This document shows, in pieces, positions 18,357 to 27,245 of a DNA stretch of 64,000 nucleotides (positions are counted from its first letter, which is position 1; every line of letters begins with the position of its first letter). Position numbers and translations under genes: made by a program. The DNA comes from JAFGUB01 sp050305515 (GTDB taxonomy: Bacteria > Campylobacterota > Campylobacteria > Campylobacterales > Sulfurimonadaceae). The notes beneath the pieces are model-generated. The model saw only the letters and a list, made by a program, of their open reading frames with translations, was not told the DNA's origin and did no database searches. The stretch lies in NCBI GenBank assembly GCA_050305515.1, contig JBNLFL010000006.1:23529-87528 (forward strand), written 5' to 3'.

Positions 18357-19655
18357 GTGAAACGGGTCGAACTCCTCTCGCCTGCGGGCAATCTTGAAAA
18401 GCTTAAAATCGCCATTGATTACGGTGCCGATGCCGTGTATGGCGGTGTGAGCCACTTTTCATTGCGCATCCGTTCGGGCAAAGAGTTCGATATGGAGAGT
18501 TTCAAAGCGGGCATTGACTACGCCCATGAACGGGGCAAAAAGGTCTATGTGACCATCAACGGATTCCCGTTCAACTCCCAGCTTTCCCTTCTTGAAAAAC
18601 ATATTGTCGCTATGGCCGCACTCGGTCCCGATGCCTTCATTGTTGCAACGCCGGGCGTTTTGCAGCTGGCCCATCGTCTGGTTCCGCAGATGCCGCTGCA
18701 TCTCTCAACGCAGGCCAATGTTATGAATGTACTGGATGCGCAGGTCTATTACAACATGGGTGCGCGCCGAATTATTGTCGCGCGCGAAATTTCGCTAAAA
18801 GACGCCTGCGAAATCAAAAAAGCGCTGCCTGATCTGGAAATCGAGGTTTTTGTCCACGGCTCCATGTGTTTTGCCTACAGCGGTCGCTGTCTGATTTCGA
18901 CACTTCAAAGCGGACGGGTACCCAACCGCGGCAGCTGTGCCAACGACTGCCGCTTTCCTTATGAGCTTTATGCCGCCAATCCTGAAACGGGAACCCTTTT
19001 TCGGCTTGAAGAGGACCCGGGTGTCGGTACCTACATCATGAACTCCAAAGACCTCAATCTGGCATCGCACATCAAGGAGATCATCGATTCGGGGTGTGTC
19101 GATTCGCTCAAGATCGAGGGACGCACCAAAACCTCCTACTATGCGGCAATCACCGCGAAGACTTACCGTCAGGCGATTGATGATTATTACGAAGGCATCA
19201 GCCGTCCCGAGGCGTATCAGGAGGAGCTGCATACCATGCAGAACCGCGGGTTCACCGATGCCTATCTGATCAACCGCCCCTTTGAAAAACATGACGATCA
19301 GAATCTCGACTACACCATGATGATGGGAACCCATCAGGTCAGCGGCATGGTCGATGAGAGCGGCAGTTACTTCATGGTAAAGTACAAAACGCTGCCCGGA
19401 GATGCGATGGAGATCGTCGCGCCCACAGGTACGCATATGGAAACGGTGGAAAACGAGATCGGAAGCATTACATGTAATGATGCGGGTCATTGGTTCGTAA
19501 CATTGAAAAAGCTTGTGGCGCAAAACGGCAAAGAGTGGGCTGAGGCACACAGTGGCAATCTGAATCCTTTCGTATTACCGGCGCCATTGCCGCCATACAC
19601 CTTTTTCAGAATTCCTGCAACCGATGAGATGATGAGCGTCGCTCCCAAAATCTGA
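18357..19655 (+). CDS. trhP: U32-family protein, TrhP/YegQ type (tRNA hydroxylation)
   Basis: Although annotated historically as a collagenase-like peptidase (U32), close relatives (TrhP) take part in prephenate-dependent formation of 5-hydroxyuridine at the tRNA wobble position. The 432-residue protein begins ELLSPAGNLEKLKIAIDYGADAVYGG-like and carries the Cys cluster expected to bind an iron-sulphur centre: GSMCFAYSGRCLIS and NRGSCANDCRFPYEL. The start is GTG 18357 with a weak AAGAAG site. It is followed 25 bases later by purE. A palindromic element near the end encodes Ile-Thr-Cys-Asn, a Cys outside the cluster. Confidence 0.8.
   Translation: MKRVELLSPAGNLEKLKIAIDYGADAVYGGVSHFSLRIRSGKEFDMESFKAGIDYAHERGKKVYVTINGFPFNSQLSLLEKHIVAMAALGPDAFIVATPGVLQLAHRLVPQMPLHLSTQANVMNVLDAQVYYNMGARRIIVAREISLKDACEIKKALPDLEIEVFVHGSMCFAYSGRCLISTLQSGRVPNRGSCANDCRFPYELYAANPETGTLFRLEEDPGVGTYIMNSKDLNLASHIKEIIDSGCVDSLKIEGRTKTSYYAAITAKTYRQAIDDYYEGISRPEAYQEELHTMQNRGFTDAYLINRPFEKHDDQNLDYTMMMGTHQVSGMVDESGSYFMVKYKTLPGDAMEIVAPTGTHMETVENEIGSITCNDAGHWFVTLKKLVAQNGKEWAEAHSGNLNPFVLPAPLPPYTFFRIPATDEMMSVAPKI
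19468..19477. repeat. TTACATGTAA element 4
   Basis: Inside the U32/TrhP gene, read as Ile-Thr-Cys-Asn; the first copy after a 14.5-kb gap. Confidence 0.9.
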
Positions 19656-19679
19656 ATCCAAACCAAACAAAGGAGAACC

Positions 19680-20177
19680 ATGAAATTCGTATCGATTATT
19701 ATCGGCAGCAAAAGTGACTATGAGGTAATGAAGGAGTGTGCCGACACCCTTGATAAATTCGGAGTCCCGTTCGAACTGATCATCTCTTCGGCGCACCGCT
19801 CGCCTGACCGCACGAAAGAGTATGTCAAAAAAGCAGAGGAAAAAGGGGCGCAGGTCTTTATTGCGGCAGCCGGTATGGCGGCGCATCTTGCGGGTGTTCT
19901 GGCGTCAAAAACGGTAAAACCCATCATCGGCGTGCCTATGAGCGCTTCGGCGCTCAGCGGTATCGATGCGCTGCTCTCCACGGTTCAGATGCCGGCTGGA
20001 ATGCCAGTTGCTACTGTTGCCATAGGCAAGGCTGGAGCCACCAATTCGGCGTATCTGGCGATGCAGATGCTGGCACTCGAAAATGAGGACCTGCGTATCA
20101 AACTGCTTGAAGACCGTATCGCCAAAGCAAAAAAAGTCGAGATGGACTCCATGGAGATCGAGACTATTATAGAGTAA
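19680..20177 (+). CDS. purE: N5-carboxyaminoimidazole ribonucleotide mutase
   Basis: Converts N5-CAIR to CAIR in purine synthesis. The 165-residue protein has the class I PurE motifs: GSKSDYEVMKE, IISSAHRSPDRT with the catalytic His, AAAGMAAHLAGVLAS, GVPMSASALSGIDALLS and MPAGMPVATVAIGKAGATN. AAAGGAG precedes ATG 19680. It is followed after 9 bases by the coiled-coil gene, so the stretch 18357-21520 may be one transcript. Confidence 0.95.
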   Translation: MKFVSIIIGSKSDYEVMKECADTLDKFGVPFELIISSAHRSPDRTKEYVKKAEEKGAQVFIAAAGMAAHLAGVLASKTVKPIIGVPMSASALSGIDALLSTVQMPAGMPVATVAIGKAGATNSAYLAMQMLALENEDLRIKLLEDRIAKAKKVEMDSMEIETIIE

Positions 20178-20186
20178 GGATGCATA

Positions 20187-20666
20187 ATGGAAGAGGTATG
20201 GATGCGTGTTGACGAGTATGCCGATCTGACACGACTCGAAATGGGTGCAATTGAAGATCTGATCGAACGGGGCAAACTCAAGAGCAAAACCGAAAACGGT
20301 GTCGTCTATATCGATCCTTCCAAAGGAACTCAGGTTGTTGTTCCTGCGGAACTGCAGCAGATTCCCTCGGGAGCCGAGTTTATGGTGGGGCCGCAGTTTG
20401 TCGAAAGGACGATCGGAACCATCATCAATCTGCATGAAAAAGTTCTTGGTGCGAAAGACGAGACAATAGAGTCGATCCGCAGCGAGAACCTCTTTCTCAA
20501 AGAGGCGCTTTCATCTTTGCAGGAGCTTTATGAAGAGGACCGCCGCACCATTGAAACGCTGACGGAGCAGCTGAAGCTTTCGCAAAAAGAGGTCGAGTTC
20601 ATGCGCCGGAAATACAAACTGATGTGGGGCAAGGTCGTCGAAGGTTTCGGCGAAGGCAAAGAGTGA
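20187..20666 (+). CDS. DUF3972-like coiled-coil protein
   Basis: A 159-residue soluble protein. The first 60 residues look like a MerR/excisionase-type small helical domain (MRVDEYADLTRLEMGAIEDL), followed by a short beta segment and a long heptad-patterned helix from about residue 85 to 150. It matches what I recall of the DUF3972 proteins restricted to Campylobacterota, whose function is not known. It overlaps the next gene by four bases (GTGA), so they are co-translated. Confidence 0.65.
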   Translation: MEEVWMRVDEYADLTRLEMGAIEDLIERGKLKSKTENGVVYIDPSKGTQVVVPAELQQIPSGAEFMVGPQFVERTIGTIINLHEKVLGAKDETIESIRSENLFLKEALSSLQELYEEDRRTIETLTEQLKLSQKEVEFMRRKYKLMWGKVVEGFGEGKE

Positions 20667-21520
20667 AAATCGACGCGGCCTGCGTCGGCTGCATCGTAAC
20701 CCAGTGCGGGCGAGTTGCGGACGCCATTCATGCTGACGCCACGCTGCGCGAAAAAATTCTTTCTCATGTCAACCGCGCTGCAACACACTTTGATTTTTCA
20801 AAAACCCCTCCCGAAGTGGCTACCGATGTTTACGAAGCAATGGCGGAAATGGCGCAGATGCGTGACCTGTATGCCGAGCAGAAAGCCCACGCGACACAGC
20901 GCGCGGCACTCTTTATGCCCATGTTGCAAGAGACCATCAAAAATGCCGATGATCCGCTGCTGACACTCTTAAAAGTAGCCGTTGCCGGCAATGTGATCGA
21001 TCTGGCGGCGGAGGTGAGTTTTGATCTTGAAGAGGAGCTCTCAAAGCTTTTTCATACCGATTTTTCCATTGATGATTCACGCCTGCTGGACGAGAAACTC
21101 GCAGCGGCGCAGACGCTACTTTACATTGGGGACAATGTCGGCGAACATCTCTTTGACTACCTTGCCATAGAAGCGCTGCAACGGCTTTATCCCGCTTTAC
21201 ATGTAAGCTACATGGTACGCGGCAATCCGATCATCAATGATGTGACGCTCAAGGAAGCCAGAGAAGTGGGGTTTGACGCACTCTGTTCACTCGTTGACAG
21301 TGGCGTCAACACCCCTGGATTTGTTTACGAACGTGCGACAAAGGAGGCTCGGGAACTTTTTGACACTGCCGATGTCGTCATGACCAAAGGGATGGGCAAT
21401 TACGAATGCCTCTCTCCCTCTCCCCGAACCTCGCTGCTCTATCTGCTGAAAGTCAAATGCGGCGTTGTCGCCGCGTCACTCCAGCGCAATATCGGTGATA
21501 TCATCTGCAAGATGGTGTAG
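20663..21520 (+). CDS. DUF89/ARMT1-like metal-dependent phosphatase family protein
   Basis: A 285-residue protein with the DUF89 features: an N-terminal CVGCIVTQ Cys pair, IGDNVGEHLFD (the Asp-Asn metal site), VRGNPIINDVT and ASLQRNIGDIICKMV at the end. DUF89 proteins are carbohydrate-phosphate damage-control phosphatases that use a divalent metal. The start is GTG 20663, sharing GTGA with the preceding stop; the longer frame from 20624 has an Arg-rich, non-conserved leader. The exact substrate cannot be told. Confidence 0.8.
   Translation: MKIDAACVGCIVTQCGRVADAIHADATLREKILSHVNRAATHFDFSKTPPEVATDVYEAMAEMAQMRDLYAEQKAHATQRAALFMPMLQETIKNADDPLLTLLKVAVAGNVIDLAAEVSFDLEEELSKLFHTDFSIDDSRLLDEKLAAAQTLLYIGDNVGEHLFDYLAIEALQRLYPALHVSYMVRGNPIINDVTLKEAREVGFDALCSLVDSGVNTPGFVYERATKEARELFDTADVVMTKGMGNYECLSPSPRTSLLYLLKVKCGVVAASLQRNIGDIICKMV
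21197..21206. repeat. TTACATGTAA element 5
   Basis: Inside the DUF89 gene, read as Leu-His-Val-Ser. Confidence 0.9.
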
Positions 21521-21527
21521 CAACGCT

Positions 21528-21851
21528 TCACCTGTGGTGACGCTCCTGCCAGAGTCGCATTATTTCGGTTGTGTCCGGTGTGCCGATGCTGCGGCGTTTT
21601 CGCTGCGGATCATACGGAATCCCCGAGCGTACCAGATCGCTATCTCTGATAACGGCGTACTCAAACGTCGCACTCTTTTTGTTAAAGATCAATGCCGTCC
21701 CGTCGGTTGTCTCAACCCAGTGCATGAAAGCGTCTCCTTTGAGCCGTCCTTCAAATGTGCTGCCGTCGCTTTGGGTGAAGGTTTGCAGGACGCTGCGCGT
21801 GGCGGTAGCCTGCAGCGAAAGCGAAAACAGAAGCAGTAAGAACCATCGCAT
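21528..21851 (-). CDS. Exported protein resembling the propeptide of M6 metalloproteases
   Basis: A 107-residue protein with a signal peptide (RWFLLLLFSLSLQATA) followed by TFTQSDGSTFEGRLKGDAF, HWVETTDGTALIFNKKS and YAVIRDSDLVRSG. This pattern is what normally forms the N-terminal propeptide of M6-type proteases. Here it is a separate gene directly downstream of the protease gene, with start and stop overlapping at 21851. It may act in trans as inhibitor or folding helper; that is inference. Confidence 0.7.
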   Translation of the reverse strand: MRWFLLLLFSLSLQATATRSVLQTFTQSDGSTFEGRLKGDAFMHWVETTDGTALIFNKKSATFEYAVIRDSDLVRSGIPYDPQRKRRSIGTPDTTEIMRLWQERHHR

Positions 21852-23191
21852 CAGAACTCCTTTTGAATATCAAACGTTATGACACTGCCGCGCCCTGAGA
21901 TGTTTTTGAGCAGGAAGCCGTCACCACTGTAGCTGCCTTTGTTCTCTGAGTAGAAAAGGTTTCTTTCATGACCGCGCGCGAGGGGTGTCTCATCGAGTTT
22001 GAGACTGTTGATTGGAATCGTGGCTTCAACCAGATCAAGCCCTTTATTTAAAGGATCGGCATTAACCGTGTTGCTGGACCAGTGTGCGTGGAGGATGCTT
22101 TCATCGACGTACCAGAGCGCCATGCCGCCTTTGAAGAGACCGTCTATGGCAAAGAGCCCCTGATCATAGCCGCTGTTGTTGCGGTTTTCCATCAGGTAGT
22201 AGTGATCGGCATCGATGGGGTATTTGAAAACATTGAAGGTATCGGCGGCACTCTCATGAAGGTTTACATGTAAAGAGGTGTCGGTTCCTGGTTCCTGCGG
22301 CGTGATCCAGCCGTTTTCAATTTTGCTCCAGGCGCAAAAATGTACCGGCGAGGAACCTTCAATGGTTCCGAAAATCTCATGCGTTCCCCACATGCCCGCT
22401 CCCATGAGGCCAAAGTAACCGATGCCCGCAGAATCGGGCTCCGCCGTAGGTGTTGTATCGTAAAGATCGGGCAGATCGAATGCGGCGTGTCCCAGTTCAT
22501 GAGCGATGATGCCGATGGTGGCATCGCGCTTGTTGTCATGATGACGCTCTCCGAAGACGGCGTAATTCCCTTTATGCGAGCATCCCATCAGGGAGACACG
22601 GTCAAGGTAGGCGACATTGATGCCGGTCGTACAGTAGGTGTGTGCGAAGACACCCGGAAGCGTACTGACACCATAAGCCTCTTCGTTGCCTGCAACGATG
22701 AAGATGATCAGCAGCTCGGCTGATGAGATGGCGCCGTTACCGTCACGATCATACGCCGCATAGTCAATAAAAGGATCGGCCTGAGTCAGTGCCGCGACAA
22801 AATCGGGATGCAGCGCTCCAAAATTATTCCCCGGATCGGGATGCTCTTTATCGAGTGTTACCGTGACGATACCGTCATCTGAAATCTCCTGAGTTTCATG
22901 TATGGGGGCAAACCGAAACCGACCGAGCGAGTTTTGCAGATAGAAATTGTTGAGATCGCCTTCGGTGTTTCCGAAGATTTTTTCGCTCCAGAGCGAGACA
23001 TCATTGGTAAATGCGATGTTGTTGTAATTGATGCGGATGACTAACAGCGGTTGCACAGTTGATGCGATTGAAGAGACACTGCTGCTTTGTGCCGATGAGC
23101 TTGAAGAACCGGTGTCGGTTGCGCCATTTGAGGAACTGCCGCCGCATCCTAAAAACCACACTGCCAAGACGATTGCGATCCATACTTTCAT
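21851..23191 (-). CDS. M6-family metalloprotease, lipoprotein
   Basis: A 446-residue lipoprotein: the signal WIAIVLAVWFLGCGG contains a lipobox with the acylated Cys, followed by a Ser-rich linker. The zinc site is GIIAHELGHAAFDLPDLYD (HExxH plus a third ligand further on), with YDRDGNGAISSAE resembling a calcium loop and MGAGMWGTH after the active site, all typical of M6 (immune-inhibitor-A type) proteases. ATG 23191 is chosen because the lipoprotein signal begins there; a longer frame to 23257 runs into the glyQ promoter. The usual N-terminal propeptide is missing from this protein and is found in the next gene. Confidence 0.85.
   Translation of the reverse strand: MKVWIAIVLAVWFLGCGGSSSNGATDTGSSSSSAQSSSVSSIASTVQPLLVIRINYNNIAFTNDVSLWSEKIFGNTEGDLNNFYLQNSLGRFRFAPIHETQEISDDGIVTVTLDKEHPDPGNNFGALHPDFVAALTQADPFIDYAAYDRDGNGAISSAELLIIFIVAGNEEAYGVSTLPGVFAHTYCTTGINVAYLDRVSLMGCSHKGNYAVFGERHHDNKRDATIGIIAHELGHAAFDLPDLYDTTPTAEPDSAGIGYFGLMGAGMWGTHEIFGTIEGSSPVHFCAWSKIENGWITPQEPGTDTSLHVNLHESAADTFNVFKYPIDADHYYLMENRNNSGYDQGLFAIDGLFKGGMALWYVDESILHAHWSSNTVNADPLNKGLDLVEATIPINSLKLDETPLARGHERNLFYSENKGSYSGDGFLLKNISGRGSVITFDIQKEF
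22264..22273. repeat. TTACATGTAA element 6
   Basis: Inside the M6 protease gene, read as Leu-His-Val-Asn. Confidence 0.9.
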
Positions 23192-23241
23192 AACGCGGAG
23201 TATATCCAAAAGCGGCAGACAGTTTCCAAACAGAGACCCTT

Positions 23242-23250
23242 TGGTATAAT
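23242..23250 (+). promoter_or_regulatory. Extended -10 promoter of glyQ
   Basis: TGGTATAAT is an extended -10 box. Transcription would begin near 23257, so the palindromic element at 23262-23271 would lie within the first bases of the message. Confidence 0.6.
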
Positions 23251-23261
23251 GGCGCAATTTT

Positions 23262-23271
23262 TTACATGTAA
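23262..23271. repeat. TTACATGTAA element 7 (5' leader of glyQ)
   Basis: Exact copy between the glyQ -10 box and its ATG. Confidence 0.9.
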
Positions 23272-23284
23272 AGAGTCTCTTATT

Positions 23285-24166
23285 ATGTTGACCTTCAGTG
23301 ATCTGCTACTCAAACTTCAAATTTTCTGGAAAGAGCAGGGGTGCAATATTGTGCAGCCCTACGACATCCCCGCGGGTGCCGGAACCTTCCATCCCGCCAC
23401 ATTTTTACGTTCACTCGACTCACAGCCGTGGTCGGTGGCCTATGTTGCTCCCTCACGCCGTCCGACAGACGGGCGTTACGGTGAAAACCCCAACCGCCTC
23501 GGGAGCTACTATCAGTTTCAGGTGCTCATCAAGCCCAGTCCCGAGAACATTCAGGAACTCTATTTAAAAAGTCTGGAGTATCTGGGGCTGAATCTGGCCG
23601 AGCATGACATCCGTTTCGTCGAGGACAACTGGGAGTCTCCGACGCTGGGTGCCTGGGGTCTGGGCTGGGAAGTGTGGCTCAACGGCATGGAGGTGACGCA
23701 GTTCACCTATTTCCAGCAGGTCGGAGGCGTCGCCTGTGATCCGGTGGCCGTTGAGATCACCTACGGTACGGAACGTCTGGCCATGTACCTGCAGGGTGTC
23801 GATACGGTTTTTGATATTGTCTGGGGTGAAAACGCTTTTGGCAAAACACTCTACCGCGATATTCACAAAGAGGGCGAGATCGAGTTTTCAAAATACAATT
23901 TTGAAATCGCCGATACGGCGCTGCTCTTTTCGGAGTTTGAATCGAAAGCGGCCGAATGTGCCCGTACCCTTGAAGCCGGTTTGCCGTTACCGGCGTATGA
24001 TCTCTGCATGGCGGCGTCGCATACGTTTAACACGCTTGATGCCAGAAAGGCCATCAGCCAGACCGAACGCGCCAACTACATTCTCAAAATCCGTGACCTT
24101 GCCAAAGGGTGTGCGGAACTCTACAAAGCACAGGAAGAAGATCGCCTCAAACGCGTCCGCTCCTGA
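23285..24166 (+). CDS. glyQ: Glycyl-tRNA synthetase alpha subunit
   Basis: Charges tRNA-Gly as part of an alpha2-beta2 enzyme; the beta subunit (glyS) is not in this window. The 293-residue protein has class II features: QGCNIVQPYDIPAGAGTFHPATF, VAYVAPSRRPTDGRYGENPNR, YYQFQVLIKPSP and DNWESPTLGAWGLGWEVW. ATG 23285 gives the standard start (LTFSDLLLKLQIFW); a longer frame from 23249 would be translated from the promoter. The site before it (AAGAG) is weak. Confidence 0.96.
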   Translation: MLTFSDLLLKLQIFWKEQGCNIVQPYDIPAGAGTFHPATFLRSLDSQPWSVAYVAPSRRPTDGRYGENPNRLGSYYQFQVLIKPSPENIQELYLKSLEYLGLNLAEHDIRFVEDNWESPTLGAWGLGWEVWLNGMEVTQFTYFQQVGGVACDPVAVEITYGTERLAMYLQGVDTVFDIVWGENAFGKTLYRDIHKEGEIEFSKYNFEIADTALLFSEFESKAAECARTLEAGLPLPAYDLCMAASHTFNTLDARKAISQTERANYILKIRDLAKGCAELYKAQEEDRLKRVRS

Positions 24167-24261
24167 TCGCGCCACGAGCGGTGCCGGAGCGAAAAAATCA
24201 CACATGCGGCATCGCCTGAAATCATGAATTTTCATAAAATTAATCTGATACATACAGTTTC

Positions 24262-24269
24262 GATACAAT
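24262..24269 (+). promoter_or_regulatory. Likely leaderless promoter of the RecD2-like helicase gene
   Basis: GATACAAT lies 6 bases before ATG 24276. With the usual 6-7 base distance from -10 to start, transcription would begin at or next to the ATG. No Shine-Dalgarno sequence is present. Confidence 0.55.
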
Positions 24270-24275
24270 AGTGCC

Positions 24276-26516
24276 ATGCAAACGGTAATCGGTCAGATTG
24301 AGCGCATTGTTTTTGAAGAGAACGGGTTTCTCATTGCCCTGCTTAAGGGCGGCGAGAAGGTTCGCGGCACCTATTATGAGAGCGATGCGGAGAATCTTGT
24401 CGATACCGCCGTCACCCTCAAAGGCAGTTACGAAGAGCACCCCAAATATGGCCGTATATTCGCCTTTGAATCGTTACATGTAAACCAGAATGAACTCTTT
24501 TTCTTTCTCAATCGCGTCATCAAAGGGCTCAGCCGCAAACTCACGGCCGATCTGATCGAACAGTACGGCGAAGCGGGACTCATCGATATTCTCGATCATG
24601 ACATCGAAAAACTGCTGGGTCACAAGGGGATCAAGAAAAAACGCCTGAACCAGATTCAGGAGAGCTGGAAGCAGTTTCGTTCGTTACGGAAACTGGGAGA
24701 GTTCCTGATGCCGCTGGGGGTGACGCCAACGCTGTTAAGCACCATTGCGAACGCCATGAAAGAGGTGCGCGAGCCCCAGAAGCAGATTGAAGAAAATCCC
24801 TACGTATTGACCTCCATCAGCGGCATCGGTTTCAAACGTGCCGACGAGATCGCTTTAAAACTCGGCGTCGGGCTAAAAAGCGAACGCCGTATCGGCGCGG
24901 CGATGGATGATCTGCTGTTGCAGCTGAGCGAACAGGAGGGAAACTCCGCAGTTGCTAAAAAAGATCTCTATTCCAAACTCGATGCGGTGCTGGAGTTTTA
25001 CGGCGAAGACGCGCTGTATGAACAGGTTCTGCTCGATCGCATCAATGAAGGCAGCATCAAACAGTTTGCTTCGGGCCTTCTGGCACCCCAGCGTCTGTAT
25101 GAAGCTGAGAGCTTTCTCTTCGAGACGTTTACGCGCCGCGCCAAAGCGATGCAGCCGGTTATCGAGAACGATCTCGACGCTTTTTTGCAGATGTTCGATT
25201 TTTCGCTCGGAGCGCAGCAGCGCGAAGCACTTGAAGCTATCAACGAAGGTGCGAGTCTGCTCTTTTTAGTCGGCTATGCCGGAACGGGAAAAAGCACTAC
25301 TGCGCGTGCGCTGCTGCAGCTTCTCAATCGCCGCTATCATGAAAAAGAGATCATCACCTGCGCGCTAAGCGGAATTGCCTCGCAGCGTATCGGGGAGCGA
25401 AGCGGGTATGAGAGCGCTACCATCCAGAGTCTGCTGGTAAAGTTTGAAGATCGCGACGCCATGCCCTATAAAGTGGTGCTTATCGATGAGGCATCGATGA
25501 TCAACTCCATGCTTTTTGCGCGACTTATGGCAAAGATCGACCGCGATGCCGTCGTGATCGTCGTGGGTGACGATGCGCAGTTACCTCCCATCGGCGCCGG
25601 AGACGTGCTTAGCGATGTCCTGCAGCTCTCACTCGCGCGCAGCGTGAAACTCACGGAGATCTACCGCCAGAGCGACGATCAGGCCATTGCTTCTATTGCC
25701 AATGCCATCCGACAGGGCGAAGTCCCCCGGTACGATGGAGCCTATGAAGATTTTCATTTTATTCCGGTGGCGATCGAGGGCTATTATCAGCGCAAAAACA
25801 CGCTCTGTGCATCGGAACTTACCCAGCTGCGCGAACACAACTCACAGGCCATCCTCTCGCAAATCGCCGAGAAGTCTTTGCAGATTATTCCGCTCTCGCG
25901 AGAGCTTCTCAAAAATCGTGACATTGCCGCATATCTGGGAAGTTATCAGGTGATAACACCGATGCGCGGCGGGACGCTGGGCGTTGAGAATCTCAACCGC
26001 GTACTTCAGGAGTATTTCAACCCCTCGCAGCCGAGTCATTTTGTCAAAAAAGAGGTGGGCTACCGGCTGTGGGACAAAGTGGTCCATATAAAAAATGAAA
26101 ATCTTCCGAGTTTTACCACCGAAGCGTTTAAAAATGGGGAAGAGGCACAGGAACGACGCATTTTTAACGGCATGATCGGTCTGCTTTTCCGCATTGATGC
26201 CGAGGCGGGAGAGTCGTATGTGGTCTATCCTACCGAAGGTATCGTCGTGCGTTACGACACTGCCCAAATGCATACGCATCTGAGTCTTGCCTATGCCCTG
26301 ACGATCCACAAGGTACAGGGGATGGAGTATGAGCGCGTTGTGATGCCGATGAGTTTTTCCCACTTTATCATGCATAATACCAAACTGCTCTACACCGCGA
26401 TTACCCGGGCGAAAAAAGAGTGTTTCATCATTGGTGAGCCGCTCGCTTTCGAGAGTGCCTGCCGCAAACGCGATGCGACGCGGCGTATGACCGTAATGCA
26501 GGAGTTGGGAAAATGA
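24276..26516 (+). CDS. recD2: RecD2-like SF1B DNA helicase
   Basis: A 5'-3' DNA helicase of the RecD2 type, which works without RecBC. In 746 residues: an N-terminal OB-like region, helix-hairpin-helix motifs (LTSISGIGFKRADEIALKLG) around residue 190, Walker A FLVGYAGTGKSTTA near residue 335, Walker B VVLIDEASMIN, GDDAQLPPIGAGD, LTEIYRQ, and C-terminal ALTIHKVQGMEY and LLYTAITRAKKE. A palindromic element encodes Leu-His-Val-Asn in the N-terminal domain. It overlaps the next gene by four bases (ATGA). Confidence 0.9.
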   Translation: MQTVIGQIERIVFEENGFLIALLKGGEKVRGTYYESDAENLVDTAVTLKGSYEEHPKYGRIFAFESLHVNQNELFFFLNRVIKGLSRKLTADLIEQYGEAGLIDILDHDIEKLLGHKGIKKKRLNQIQESWKQFRSLRKLGEFLMPLGVTPTLLSTIANAMKEVREPQKQIEENPYVLTSISGIGFKRADEIALKLGVGLKSERRIGAAMDDLLLQLSEQEGNSAVAKKDLYSKLDAVLEFYGEDALYEQVLLDRINEGSIKQFASGLLAPQRLYEAESFLFETFTRRAKAMQPVIENDLDAFLQMFDFSLGAQQREALEAINEGASLLFLVGYAGTGKSTTARALLQLLNRRYHEKEIITCALSGIASQRIGERSGYESATIQSLLVKFEDRDAMPYKVVLIDEASMINSMLFARLMAKIDRDAVVIVVGDDAQLPPIGAGDVLSDVLQLSLARSVKLTEIYRQSDDQAIASIANAIRQGEVPRYDGAYEDFHFIPVAIEGYYQRKNTLCASELTQLREHNSQAILSQIAEKSLQIIPLSRELLKNRDIAAYLGSYQVITPMRGGTLGVENLNRVLQEYFNPSQPSHFVKKEVGYRLWDKVVHIKNENLPSFTTEAFKNGEEAQERRIFNGMIGLLFRIDAEAGESYVVYPTEGIVVRYDTAQMHTHLSLAYALTIHKVQGMEYERVVMPMSFSHFIMHNTKLLYTAITRAKKECFIIGEPLAFESACRKRDATRRMTVMQELGK
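24474..24483. repeat. TTACATGTAA element 8
   Basis: Inside the recD2-like gene, read as Leu-His-Val-Asn. Confidence 0.9.
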
Positions 26517-27244
26517 TACGTTTGGGACTGATGTTGGTATTTTTAACACTCTCACTGGGCGCATGGCCCGGTTTTTACGCTTTTCTCGGCGATTCCCTGT
26601 ATGAGGATGCCCGTGGATACCGGGAGCTTCTGACCCTGGAGCCTTTTAAAGATGTTGAAGTACAAATTCGGCATTTCACCGATCTGGCGGACCGTGCGCT
26701 CGAAGAAGGCGCCATGCTTGACGCCGGAAGCAAGTCGGTCCTGAGGATCAATTACATCAATACGCTGCGCCAGCTTGATAGTGAGCGTCAAAAGCTCCGG
26801 CAGCGTATTGAACCGATTCTTGACACCCTGCAGCGTCAGGGTCACTATGATGTACTTTCGCTGCTCACGGACAACCCCTCTCCGTCGCTGCGACAATCCG
26901 CAGCGGTACTTTCAGCACAGCGGTTACGGCAAAGTACACTGCAAGATGGCACGCTTACGCTTGACGAGAGCTACCGGAAACTCAAAGCACAATTACTGGA
27001 AACGCATTTACAGGGGGATGCCGCGGGATGTCTGAACGATTGTACTGCGGCACACTATTTTATGGTCGAGATTGAAAAAGCCGATGCAACGCACCGATGC
27101 CAAAAGATTGCGCCATTGCTTGATCTGATGCAGAGTTATCTTGTCAGCGCGCGGAGTGTCTGCGAGCATAACAACACGACCCTGGAAATGACGATGCAGT
27201 TTGCAGCGGGATACGACGGTTCACTGGTGCAAAACTGCCGTTGA
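26513..27244 (+). CDS. Exported helical protein, unknown
   Basis: A 243-residue protein with a signal peptide (RLGLMLVFLTLSLGAWPG) and a mature part predicted to be mostly helical and charged. Six Cys residues lie in the C-terminal third (CLNDCTAAH, HRCQKI, SVCEHN, QNCR), suggesting disulphides in the periplasm. The ATG overlaps the helicase stop as ATGA, so it is translationally coupled to a cytoplasmic repair enzyme, with no obvious link. I do not recognise the family. Confidence 0.65.
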   Translation: MIRLGLMLVFLTLSLGAWPGFYAFLGDSLYEDARGYRELLTLEPFKDVEVQIRHFTDLADRALEEGAMLDAGSKSVLRINYINTLRQLDSERQKLRQRIEPILDTLQRQGHYDVLSLLTDNPSPSLRQSAAVLSAQRLRQSTLQDGTLTLDESYRKLKAQLLETHLQGDAAGCLNDCTAAHYFMVEIEKADATHRCQKIAPLLDLMQSYLVSARSVCEHNNTTLEMTMQFAAGYDGSLVQNCR

Positions 27245-27245
27245 C

